Part shown: positions 25,258 to 33,427 of the stretch, in pieces
Layout: each line of letters starts with the position of its first letter
How positions within the stretch are numbered: position 1 is the stretch's first letter
Origin: Labilithrix sp.
GTDB lineage: Bacteria > Myxococcota_A > Polyangia > Polyangiales > Polyangiaceae
Reading direction: 5' to 3'
Length of the DNA: 64,000 nucleotides
NCBI GenBank assembly: GCA_019637225.1
Contig: JAHBWC010000026.1
Span: 1 to 64,000, forward strand
The notes under the pieces: model-generated
Database searches by the model: none
What the model was told of the DNA's origin: nothing
Seen by the model: only the letters and a program-made list of their open reading frames with translations
Program-made: the position numbers and the translations under genes

Positions 25258-26745
25258 ATGATGCACGGCGCGCTCGAGGACATCACCAAGACCGTGGGCA
25301 ACACGCCCATCGTTCGGCTCAACAAGGTGACGCAGGGCCTCCCGCCCGGCATCGAGATCTACGTCAAGTGCGAGTACCTGAACCCTGGCGGCAGCCACAA
25401 GGATCGGCTCGCCTGGAACCTCCTCCGCAGGGCGGAAGAGGCCGGCCTCCAGCCCGGCGGCACGATCGTCGAAGCGACGAGCGGCAACACCGGGGCGTCG
25501 CTCGCGTTGCTCGCGACCATCCGCGGCTACAAGTGCGTCTTCGTGATGCCCGACAAGATGAGCCAGGAGAAGGTCACGAACCTCCGCGCGTTCGGCGCCA
25601 AGGTCGTGATGTGCCCGACGGCCGTCGATGCCGACGATCCGCGCAGCTACTACAAGGTCTCGCGTCGCATCGCCGACGAGACGCCGAACTCGTTCTACGC
25701 GAACCAGTACCACAACCCCGCCAACCCCGAGGCGCACTACCTCTGGACGGGACCGGAGATCTGGAAGCAGACGAAGGGCGACTTCGACGCGTTCGTCGCG
25801 GGCATGGGCACGGGCGGCACGGTCAGCGGCACCGGCAAGTACCTGAAGGAGAAGAAGCCGGAGATCCAGATCGTCGGCGTCGATCCCGTCGGGTCGCTCT
25901 ACTACGACTTCGTCAAGACCGGCCGGGTGACGAAGCCCTTCTCGTACAAGGTCGAGGGCATCGGCGAGGACTTCTTCCCGACGACGATGAACCTCAAGAT
26001 CCTCGACGATATCGTCCGCGTCGACGACAAGGAGTGCTTCCTGATGACGCGCTCGATGACGCGCGAGGAGGGCCTCTTCGTCGGTGGCTCCGGCGGCGCC
26101 GCGGTCGCGGGCGCGATCAAGTGGGCGAAGGCGGTGGGGCCGCGGCTCCTCGCCGCGAAGAAGGGGCAGGGCCCCGTGAAGATCCTCGTCTTCCTCTGCG
26201 ACGGCGGGCAGAAGTACGTCTCGAAGATCTTCAACGACGACTGGATGCGCGAGAACGGCTTCCTCGCCGACGAGCCGGGCATCGGGACCGTCGCCGACAT
26301 CCTCCACCTCCGCAGCAAGCGGAAGATCGTCACCACCACGTCGAGCGCGAAGGTGAAGGACGTCATCGCCACGCTGAAGCAGCTCGGCATCAGCCAGCTG
26401 CCGGTGGTCGACAAGGGCAAGCTGAGGGGCATCATCAGCGAGGTCGATCTCCTTCGCTACATGGTCTCGGGTCCGAAGACCGCGAGCGCGTCGATCGCGC
26501 CGCTCCTCGAGAGCGACTACGCGACGGTGACGCCCGACACGAAGATCGAGCTGCTCCAGGGCGTCCTCGCCGACGCGCGCGCGGCGATCGTCACCGAGGG
26601 CGACGCCGTCGTCGGCATCGTGACGAAGATCGACCTCATCGACTACCTCGCGAAGAAGAACGTCGAGGCTTCCTCCGTGAAGGCGAAGCCGGCCAAGAAG
26701 AAGCCGGCCAAGAAGTCGAACGGCGCCCGCGAACGCCGCGCCTGA
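25258..26745 (+). CDS. Cystathionine beta-synthase-type PLP enzyme with C-terminal CBS domain pair
   Basis: A 495-residue protein. Residues 1-340 are a fold type II PLP enzyme: PLP lysine Lys48 in PGGSHKDR, SGNTGAS near 80, and the phosphate-binding GTGGTVSGTG. Residues about 355-465 are two CBS domains, and the tail is Lys-rich. This matches eukaryotic-type cystathionine beta-synthase (serine plus homocysteine to cystathionine); a cysteine synthase fused to CBS domains is the alternative. The CBS pair probably binds S-adenosylmethionine or adenosine nucleotides. Confidence 0.88.
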   Translation: MMHGALEDITKTVGNTPIVRLNKVTQGLPPGIEIYVKCEYLNPGGSHKDRLAWNLLRRAEEAGLQPGGTIVEATSGNTGASLALLATIRGYKCVFVMPDKMSQEKVTNLRAFGAKVVMCPTAVDADDPRSYYKVSRRIADETPNSFYANQYHNPANPEAHYLWTGPEIWKQTKGDFDAFVAGMGTGGTVSGTGKYLKEKKPEIQIVGVDPVGSLYYDFVKTGRVTKPFSYKVEGIGEDFFPTTMNLKILDDIVRVDDKECFLMTRSMTREEGLFVGGSGGAAVAGAIKWAKAVGPRLLAAKKGQGPVKILVFLCDGGQKYVSKIFNDDWMRENGFLADEPGIGTVADILHLRSKRKIVTTTSSAKVKDVIATLKQLGISQLPVVDKGKLRGIISEVDLLRYMVSGPKTASASIAPLLESDYATVTPDTKIELLQGVLADARAAIVTEGDAVVGIVTKIDLIDYLAKKNVEASSVKAKPAKKKPAKKSNGARERRA

Positions 26746-26942
26746 TCGCGCTCGGCGAGCTGGCTGACGCGCCTCGCGCGCGCGGCGGCGCCCTGACGCC
26801 CCTCTGAGTCGCGCGGGCCTCACCTCGGCGATCCAGGGTGTCCCCGCGCCATCTCCGTGCGAATTCTCGCTGCGAGCATGAGCTCGAGCGGGTAAAAAGC
26901 TCAGGCTGTCCGTATACCGAGGCACCTGGAACGGAGTCGTTG

Positions 26943-27995
26943 ATGCTGCTTTCGCCGAAGATCCACGTCGGGCTCGTTGTCGTTGGTTCCGTCGCGGCGC
27001 TCGTCATCGCGTGCGGCTCGGACTCGGGGAGCGAATTCGGCGGCGGCGAGGCTGACGCGGGCTCGTCCGGGATCGTCCCCGACGGCAGCTTCGGCTCCTC
27101 GAACGGCGAGCCGGAGGGCGAGGACCTCTACGCGAACGATCCGCCGCCGAAGTGGTGCGGCCCCGGCGGCGATCCGGCGCCCCCGCCGCCAGGCGGCACC
27201 GAGCAGTGCCCGGACGACAAGAACAAGCCGGGCTGCGGCTGCACGAACCTGAACGAGAAGGCGGCGTGCTGGACGGGGCTCCGCAAGCACCGCAACCTCG
27301 GCATCTGCAAGGACGGCCAGACGACCTGCACCCAGAAGAACGAAAACTCGCTCGTCTGGGGACCGTGCGAGGGCGAGGTGCTCCCGGCCGCGGGCGCCAC
27401 GAAGGGCAAGGAGGCGTGCGGCTGCTTCTCTGCGGGCCAGTGGAAGATCGCGAACCTCTCGCCGTGCACGATCTCGTCCACGTCGGGCAACGTCACGACG
27501 GTGACGGCCGTCTCGACCATCCCCAACGGAAACACCGCGGCGTGCCCCAGCCAGACGACCAGTGCGCCCGCGCAGGCCTGGTCGACGAACACGCTCAACG
27601 TCGACTGCGCCGGGCACTTCAAGCTGTGCCTTCGCATCCGGCAGGGCGTCTTCGAGACGCCGAGCGCGAACGATTGCATCCTCGCCGAGGTCTGCGCGGA
27701 GAGCGACTACAAGACGGCGAACGTCGAGCAGGCCTGGCCGGACCTCCCCGGCTGGCTCGGCAAGGACGCGGCGTGCGCCGCGAAGTGGCACAACGTTCCC
27801 GACAGCCAGAGCGCCGGGTACGCCGAGATGATCGTGAAGGGTCAGTCCGTGCGCTGCGACGCGATCGACGACGGCAAGGGCGGCGACCTCGTGTTCAACC
27901 GCACCAAGTACTGCCCGCGGTCGTGCAACGAGCCGGCGAACGCCAACAACCCCGAGTGCGTGAGCTGCCAGCAGAGCGGTCAGGGCCAGTTCTGA
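26943..27995 (+). CDS. Cys-rich lipoprotein of unknown function
   Basis: A 350-residue protein with signal peptide and lipobox (LVIAC), a Gly/Ser/Asp linker, a proline run and a Cys-rich body with over 20 cysteines (CGCTNLNEKAACW, CGCFSAGQW, LNVDCAGHFKLC). It ends with a Cys pair (CVSCQQ). A GGAG stretch lies nine bases before the ATG. Probably a disulfide-stabilised surface protein; homologous-looking proteins are common in Polyangia but uncharacterised. Confidence 0.72.
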   Translation: MLLSPKIHVGLVVVGSVAALVIACGSDSGSEFGGGEADAGSSGIVPDGSFGSSNGEPEGEDLYANDPPPKWCGPGGDPAPPPPGGTEQCPDDKNKPGCGCTNLNEKAACWTGLRKHRNLGICKDGQTTCTQKNENSLVWGPCEGEVLPAAGATKGKEACGCFSAGQWKIANLSPCTISSTSGNVTTVTAVSTIPNGNTAACPSQTTSAPAQAWSTNTLNVDCAGHFKLCLRIRQGVFETPSANDCILAEVCAESDYKTANVEQAWPDLPGWLGKDAACAAKWHNVPDSQSAGYAEMIVKGQSVRCDAIDDGKGGDLVFNRTKYCPRSCNEPANANNPECVSCQQSGQGQF

Positions 27996-28070
27996 TTCGA
28001 GGCGGCGCGATCGCGGTGCTCGGCGATGCCGGCGCCGCGACGCCGCGCGCGAAGGAGCGGCGCCGAGCCG

Positions 28071-28499
28071 TCAGTCCTTCTTGATGATGTTGTAGACGCC
28101 CTTGCCGGTGGCGATCGTGTCCGCCTCCGACGAAGGGTGAAAGAGGCGCACGTCGGCGACGCCGACGCGGTTGCCGATCCGCACGACGCGCGCCTCGGCG
28201 ACGACGAGCTCGAGCTTGGCCGGTCGCAGGTAGTCGATGCGCAGATCGATCGTCGAGACGCGCGCGCGCTCGTCCTCGATGCCGGTCCACACCGCGGCGC
28301 CGCCGGCGGCGTCCGCGAGCGCCGAGAGCACGCCGCCGTGGAGCGCGGGCCTCAGCGGATCGCCGACGAGCTCGTCGCGAAAGGGGACCTCGAGGCGCGC
28401 GAAGCCGACGTCCGCCCCCGCCATCCTCACGCCGAGGTAGCGATTGAAGGGGATCAGCTCTTCCATGACCTGCTTCAGGACTTCGGGCTTCATCGGCAT
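28071..28499 (-). CDS. PaaI-type hotdog-fold thioesterase
   Basis: A 142-residue protein with the PaaI-family signature HGGVLSALADAAGG at 54-67, in which the long hotdog helix carries the catalytic acid, and a typical STIDLRIDYLRPA strand. Such enzymes hydrolyse acyl-CoA or aryl-CoA thioesters in the cytoplasm. It converges with the lipoprotein gene at 26.9 kb. Substrate not predictable. Confidence 0.88.
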   Translation of the reverse strand: MPMKPEVLKQVMEELIPFNRYLGVRMAGADVGFARLEVPFRDELVGDPLRPALHGGVLSALADAAGGAAVWTGIEDERARVSTIDLRIDYLRPAKLELVVAEARVVRIGNRVGVADVRLFHPSSEADTIATGKGVYNIIKKD

Positions 28500-28547
28500 C
28501 GTCTCGCGGGGTGTCGTTCGAGGCGGCGGGAGTGGCTCGGCGCGCGG

Positions 28548-29750
28548 TTAGCCCGAGCTCGGCGAGAGGTACTGCATCTCGACCCAGTGCTGCTGGCCGT
28601 CCGGAAAGACGACGAGGCACCGCGAGCCGCTCACCTGAGTCACCGTCGCGGGGTAGCGCTGGCCGTTCGACCACGTGACCTGCACGCGCGAACCGGGGTT
28701 GTAGTTGAACGGGTACGAGAACCCGGCGGCCTGCGGCGGCTGCGGCGGCTGCGCGGCCGCGGGGGCGCCCCATCCCCAGGCGCCCGGTCCCGCCGGAGCC
28801 GCGGGCTGGGCCGCGGGCTGCGCCGCGTACTGCTGCGGATACGCCGGGTTGTATGGCGCGCCTGGCGTCATCGCCGGCTGGCCCATCGCGGGCGCGTGCA
28901 CGGCGCCCGGCTGCACGCCGCCCGGCTGCACGCCGCTCGGCTGCACCGCGCTCGGCTGCGCCGCGCTCGGCTGCATCGCGCTTGGCTGCACGCCGCTCGG
29001 CTGCACGCCGCTCGGCTGCACGGCGCTCGGCGGCTGGAGATGGCCGCTCGGCTGGACGACGCTCTGCGGAGCGACGCCGCCGGAAGCTGCGCCGCCGCTC
29101 GGCGGCTGAAACCCGCCCGGTGCGCCGGCGCTGAAGTTCATCGCGACGGTTCGCGGCGGCGCCTTCCTCGCCGGGGCTCCGCCCGACGCGTCCTCGCCGG
29201 CGGCGGGCTCGCCCGGCTTCGGGAACGGCCGCGCCGGCGCGCTCTGCATGACCTGGGTGCCGGGCTTCTTCGCGCGCGGCGGCGCGGGCGAGTCCGCCGA
29301 CGCCTGCGGCGCCTCCGGCGGGACCGACGCGCGCGCCTTGTCCTGCGCGCTCTCGAGCGCTTGCTGGAAGGCGCCTCGCTGCGAGAGCGCGTTGCTCACC
29401 GCGAGCGGCGAGACCGGAGTGCCGTCGGCGCCCGCCGGCGGCTTCGACTCCGACCGCGGCGGAGCGGCGTCGGACGCGGCGCTCGCCGCCGGCTGAGCCG
29501 ACTGCGACCCGCGCGCGGCGCTCTCGCCGGCCGCGACCGACGGCTGCGAGGTCGGCGCCGCCGTGGTCGCGAACGGGTTCACCTCCTCCGAGGGTCCGTT
29601 GGGCAGAGCGGCGCTCGCCGACGCGGACAGCCCGCTCATCGTGTTCGGTCCGCGCTCGCTGACCGACGTCGGAGCGGCCGGAGCCCCGCAGGCCGCGCAG
29701 AACTTCGCGGACCCGATCAGCTCAGCGCTGCATTTCGCGCAAATCGCCAT
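28548..29750 (-). CDS. Zinc-ribbon protein with Pro/Gln repeats and C-terminal Tudor/SH3-like domain
   Basis: A 400-residue protein. Residues 1-25 form a zinc ribbon (CAKC and CAAC pairs). A long Ala/Pro/Ser-rich segment includes about ten VQPSG/AQPSA pentapeptide repeats. The last 55 residues (SRVQVTWSNGQRYPATVTQV to VEMQYLSPS) look like a small Tudor/agenet-like barrel. It has no signal peptide. Architecture suggests a cytoplasmic scaffold; function unknown. Confidence 0.7.
   Translation of the reverse strand: MAICAKCSAELIGSAKFCAACGAPAAPTSVSERGPNTMSGLSASASAALPNGPSEEVNPFATTAAPTSQPSVAAGESAARGSQSAQPAASAASDAAPPRSESKPPAGADGTPVSPLAVSNALSQRGAFQQALESAQDKARASVPPEAPQASADSPAPPRAKKPGTQVMQSAPARPFPKPGEPAAGEDASGGAPARKAPPRTVAMNFSAGAPGGFQPPSGGAASGGVAPQSVVQPSGHLQPPSAVQPSGVQPSGVQPSAMQPSAAQPSAVQPSGVQPGGVQPGAVHAPAMGQPAMTPGAPYNPAYPQQYAAQPAAQPAAPAGPGAWGWGAPAAAQPPQPPQAAGFSYPFNYNPGSRVQVTWSNGQRYPATVTQVSGSRCLVVFPDGQQHWVEMQYLSPSSG
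28897..29033 (-). repeat. 15-bp tandem repeats encoding VQPSG/A pentapeptides
   Basis: About nine to ten 15-bp units of the type GTGCAGCCGAGCGGC on the minus strand, within the zinc-ribbon gene. Units differ mostly in the fifth and first codons. Confidence 0.8.
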
Positions 29751-29843
29751 GGCAAAGGTCCATGTTGGGTCACCTCGTCCGATCGCACAAGTGGACGGTC
29801 CGCGAGTCGGGCGTCCGCGGCGCGCGGGCCGCATTTTTCCGGT

Positions 29844-31562
29844 TCACCGGGATCCGCGCTTGCGTTTTTCGCGGAGCTTCGGGCGTTCCGCGTCGGCTTC
29901 CGGCCCGCGCACGATCCGACGCTTGCCCGCGGCGCGCCGCATGTAGACGGCGAGCTCCGCCGAGAAGCCGCCCATGTCGACGCTGAACGCGCGCACGAGC
30001 TCGAGCCCTGCCGCCGCCGCGCGCTCCCGGATGCGCCGCGGCTCCGGCACGAGCCACACGAGCGCGCCGCCGGGGACGAGCACGCGCGCCGCGTGGGCGA
30101 CGAATCGCTCGAGGAGATCGCCGTGCGCGCCGCGCTGCACGCGCCGTCCCATCGGCGGGTTCGTCACGATCAGCGTCACGCCCTCGGGCGAGTACGCGGT
30201 GGCGTCGGCTTCCACCAGCGAGGCTCCCGCGGGCGCGATCCCCGCGCGCTCGAAGTTGGCGCGCGCCGCGCCGATCGCTCGAGGATCGACGTCGGTGCCG
30301 ACGAGGCGCGCGTACGGACCGAGGCGCGCGCGCTCGATGAGCTCGGCGCCCGCGCCCGCGAACGGGTCCCAGACGACGTCGTCGTCGCTTCGCGGCGCGA
30401 CGCGCGCGAGCGCCGCCGCGATCGCGGGGTGCGAGGACGCCGCCACGAGGTCTCTCCTCCAGACGAAGCGCGCGTCTTCGTAGCCGCGCGGGACGAGCTC
30501 GACCTTCACCTCGGGCCCGGCGTCGTCGACGTGGACCTCCCAGGTGCTCGCCTTCGGATCGTTGACGAGGACGCGCGTCTCCGCGCGCACGAGCTCCGCG
30601 ACACGCCACGCGACCGCGCGCCGATGCCCGCCGCGCGTGAGCTCGAGCCGGAAGCGGATCGCCGCGTCCTCCGGCGCCTCGGTGAAGGCGCGAAAGATCG
30701 CGAGCGCGTCCGCGGAGCACACGGCGCGGACGATGTCCGCGGCGAGGTCCTTCCCCTTGGCGAGCGGCGCGAGCGGAAAGCCGACGTGCGTGGCGGTCCG
30801 GATCGCGAGCGCGCTCGCGAGCGGGCCCGCGAGCTCGGCCTCGACAACGCCGGGCGCGACGAAGCGCGGCTTCGCGAACGCCGTGCCGAGCTCATCCTTG
30901 ACGACGTCCTCGAGCCCCGACCGCGTGTGGAACCACACCGCGCGCGGGCGGCCGAGGGCGCGCTCCGGGACGATCGCGCCCGGCGCCTGCCGCGCGAGCT
31001 CGCGATCGACGATGACCGAGGCACGGCCGTGATCGCCGCCCGCGAGCCGGGTGGCCGCGGCCCGGCCTCCGAGCTTGCCGAGGGCCATCGCGAGCACGCG
31101 CCGGTCGTCCTCGCTCGCCGCTCGATCGAACGCCTCGGCGAGCGCGGCCTCGATCGCGTCGGTTCGCTCGACCTTGCCGAGCGCGCGGGCGGCCGCGCGT
31201 CGCGTCTTGGGATCGGGATCGGCGAGCACCTCGATCAGCCACGCGCGGGACTCTCCGTTCGGATCGCGCCCCTCCTGCGCGAGACGTCCGACGAGGTCCG
31301 CCAGGCGTCCGCGCGCCGGCCGCGCCGAGGTGCGCGCGCGGGCGACGCTCTCCGCCGCGACGCGCGCGGCGTACTGGGCCTCGATGCGGAGGACGGCGCG
31401 CGCGGCGTCCTTGGCGACGTCCTCGTCGTCGTGCCCGAAGAGGTCGAGCAGCTCGCCGAGGCGACGGACCGAGGGCGTGAAGCCCGGATCGGCGAGCCGC
31501 TTCGCGAGGTCAGCCGTTGCGTCCGGCGTGCCTGCTGCTCGGCCCGGCTTCGAAGTTGCCAT
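29844..31562 (-). CDS. HEAT-repeat, THUMP-type class I SAM methyltransferase
   Basis: A 572-residue protein. Residues about 20-170 are Ala-rich helical HEAT-like repeats; about 205-350 is a THUMP-like region (ending near VELVPRGYEDARFVWRR); about 365-545 is a class I methyltransferase with WDPFAGAGAE (SAM loop) and VTNPPMGRR (the NPPY-type catalytic motif). THUMP plus NPPY is typical of RlmL/Trm14 enzymes that make N2-methylguanosine in rRNA or tRNA. The HEAT extension is unusual. Basic C-terminal tail. Confidence 0.8.
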   Translation of the reverse strand: MATSKPGRAAGTPDATADLAKRLADPGFTPSVRRLGELLDLFGHDDEDVAKDAARAVLRIEAQYAARVAAESVARARTSARPARGRLADLVGRLAQEGRDPNGESRAWLIEVLADPDPKTRRAAARALGKVERTDAIEAALAEAFDRAASEDDRRVLAMALGKLGGRAAATRLAGGDHGRASVIVDRELARQAPGAIVPERALGRPRAVWFHTRSGLEDVVKDELGTAFAKPRFVAPGVVEAELAGPLASALAIRTATHVGFPLAPLAKGKDLAADIVRAVCSADALAIFRAFTEAPEDAAIRFRLELTRGGHRRAVAWRVAELVRAETRVLVNDPKASTWEVHVDDAGPEVKVELVPRGYEDARFVWRRDLVAASSHPAIAAALARVAPRSDDDVVWDPFAGAGAELIERARLGPYARLVGTDVDPRAIGAARANFERAGIAPAGASLVEADATAYSPEGVTLIVTNPPMGRRVQRGAHGDLLERFVAHAARVLVPGGALVWLVPEPRRIRERAAAAGLELVRAFSVDMGGFSAELAVYMRRAAGKRRIVRGPEADAERPKLREKRKRGSR

Positions 31563-31633
31563 GATCGCTCTGCTTTACACGACCTCGCGGGTCGCGTGTG
31601 AAGCGGCGTAAACGATCGCGGCGCCGGCCGCGA

Positions 31634-32650
31634 TCAGCCGTAGCGCTTGCGGATCGTCGGGACGAGGTACTCGTCGAACGCGCGAGCGAAGTCGTACGCC
31701 GGCTTCCAGTCCCAGTCGGCGCGCGCGCGCGCGTCCTCGATGTCCTCCGGCCAGGAGTCGACGATCTTCGAGCGGACGGCGTCGGGCTCGAACGAGATGT
31801 CCGCGCCGGGGAAGCTCTTCTTCACGCGCTCGGCGATCTCCTGCGCGCTCACGCTGAAGCCGCTGATGTTGTAGACGGTCTGCGTCAGCCGGCTCTTGTC
31901 CGCCTCGAGCAGGCCGACGAGCGACGTGACCGCGTCGGGCATCGCCATGAAGGGGATCTTCGCGTTCGGTCCGACGAAGCTCCGGTAGGGCTGCTTCTGC
32001 GCGGCCGCGTGGAGCATCTCCGGACCGAAGTCGCTCGTGCCGCCGGTCGGCGCCGTCTCCGCGGAGATGAGGCCGGGGAAGCGGAGCGATCGGAAGTCGA
32101 GGCGCGCCGCGTTCGCGAGCGCGCCGAGCTGGCGGAAGTAGCTCGTGAAGTACCGGCCGAGGTGCTCACAGTAGAGCTTGTTGCAGCCGTACATCGTGAT
32201 CGGGACGTTCCAGTCCTCTTCGTTCACGCGCCCGGCCTTCGTCTTCTCCTCGAGCGAGGGCAGGCCGTAGACGGCGATCGAGCTCGGGAAGATGAAGCGC
32301 ACCGCGCGGCCGAGGCGGCCCGACTGGTTCTGCGCCATGCGGAGCAAGTGGAGCGTGCCCTCCACGTTCACCTGATGCGCGAGCTCGGGGTCACGCTCGC
32401 CGCGGGTCGAGAGCAGCGCCGCGAGGTGGAAGACGACCTCGATCTCGTGGTGCGCCGCGATCTGGTCGAGCAGGTAGCGGTCCATGATGTTGCCCGCGTA
32501 CGTCTCGAGGCAGAAGCCTCGGTACTTCTCGGGCAGCGGCGTCAGGTCGACGGTGACGACGCGGTAGCGGCCGTCCGTGTGAAGACGCTGAAGCAGGGAG
32601 CGGCCAATCTCGCCATTGGCTCCGGTGACGAGGACGACGGGTTTGCTCAT
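31634..32650 (-). CDS. tdh: NAD-dependent L-threonine 3-dehydrogenase, SDR type
   Basis: A 338-residue short-chain dehydrogenase of the extended epimerase class: GANGEIG (10-16) NAD site, Ser123/Ser124, and Tyr154-xxx-Lys158. The segment LRFPGLISAETAPTGGTSDF is characteristic of SDR-type threonine dehydrogenases, which oxidise threonine to 2-amino-3-ketobutyrate. That product is the substrate of Kbl, encoded 4 kb away, which supports the call. A UDP-sugar epimerase is the alternative. Confidence 0.8.
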   Translation of the reverse strand: MSKPVVLVTGANGEIGRSLLQRLHTDGRYRVVTVDLTPLPEKYRGFCLETYAGNIMDRYLLDQIAAHHEIEVVFHLAALLSTRGERDPELAHQVNVEGTLHLLRMAQNQSGRLGRAVRFIFPSSIAVYGLPSLEEKTKAGRVNEEDWNVPITMYGCNKLYCEHLGRYFTSYFRQLGALANAARLDFRSLRFPGLISAETAPTGGTSDFGPEMLHAAAQKQPYRSFVGPNAKIPFMAMPDAVTSLVGLLEADKSRLTQTVYNISGFSVSAQEIAERVKKSFPGADISFEPDAVRSKIVDSWPEDIEDARARADWDWKPAYDFARAFDEYLVPTIRKRYG

Positions 32651-32803
32651 CGGCGGCGCACGCTAGGCGCGAGCGCGTGCGCGGGCAAGCGCCGCTCTCG
32701 TCGTGACGCGCACTCGGCTCACGACTCGGCGCGTCGTGACGCGGGTAGCGTCCTAGTGTCGAGCTTGCGGTCCGCCGGCAACCGGCGCATACGCTCTCGT
32801 CCG

Positions 32804-33292
32804 ATGCCGACCACCTTCGTGAAGGGCGATCTCTTCGAGGAAGCCAAGATGGTACCGCCGCCGCGGGCGTTCGCGTTCGCCGCCGACTGCTCCGGCGCGA
32901 TGGACAGGGGGATCGCGGTCGCGTTCAAGAAGCGCTGGCCCGCGCTCGCCGACGCGTATCGCGCGCGCGCCGAGGGCGGCAAGATGCAGCTCGGCGACGT
33001 CTTCATGTGGCGTGACGGTGACGGCGAGCACGTGGTCTACGCGCTCGGCATGCAGCGCGGCGACAAGAAGCCGAAGGTCTCGACGCTCGCGCGCGCGCTC
33101 GAGACGATGGTCGCGCGCGCCTCCGACGACGGCGTCTCGCGGATCGCGCTCCCGCGGATCGGGGCAGGGAAGGGCGGAATCGATCGCGTCCGGGTGAAGC
33201 GCGTGCTCACCGAGGCGGGCGAGAGGTCGCCGGTCTCGCTCGTGGTCTTCGAGCAGTTCATCCGGAGCTCCGAGCCTTCCCCATCGGCGTGA
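32804..33292 (+). CDS. Macro-domain (ADP-ribose-binding) protein
   Basis: A 162-residue single macro domain: AADCSGAMDRGIAVAF at 27-42 and LPRIGAGKGGID at 115-126 form the ADP-ribose pocket. The GAMxRGIA form resembles TARG1/DarG-like macro domains that remove ADP-ribose from proteins or DNA. It stands alone; no DarT-type toxin lies beside it. Cytoplasmic. Confidence 0.83.
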   Translation: MPTTFVKGDLFEEAKMVPPPRAFAFAADCSGAMDRGIAVAFKKRWPALADAYRARAEGGKMQLGDVFMWRDGDGEHVVYALGMQRGDKKPKVSTLARALETMVARASDDGVSRIALPRIGAGKGGIDRVRVKRVLTEAGERSPVSLVVFEQFIRSSEPSPSA

Positions 33293-33427
33293 CGGGGCTT
33301 CGAGAAATCCCGATCCATGTAGGACAGAGTCGTCTCATCCCAGGAGAACGCGCCCAACCTATCGAGATCTCGGCTCCCGCAGGCCGGTATGCCGGGTGCA
33401 GTACCTCTCCGCGGAGGTCGGGACGAC

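Noticed and set aside
23335..26925. 1196-codon minus-strand open frame
   Set aside because: It runs over mutH, the lipoprotein gene and the CBS gene in another frame; composition is Arg-rich with no domains.
28026..31601. 1191-codon plus-strand open frame
   Set aside because: Antisense to the thioesterase, zinc-ribbon and methyltransferase genes, all of which have clear motifs.
32804..33292. Macro domain as antitoxin of a DarTG pair
   Set aside because: No DarT-like toxin gene lies on either side, so it is reported as a stand-alone macro domain.
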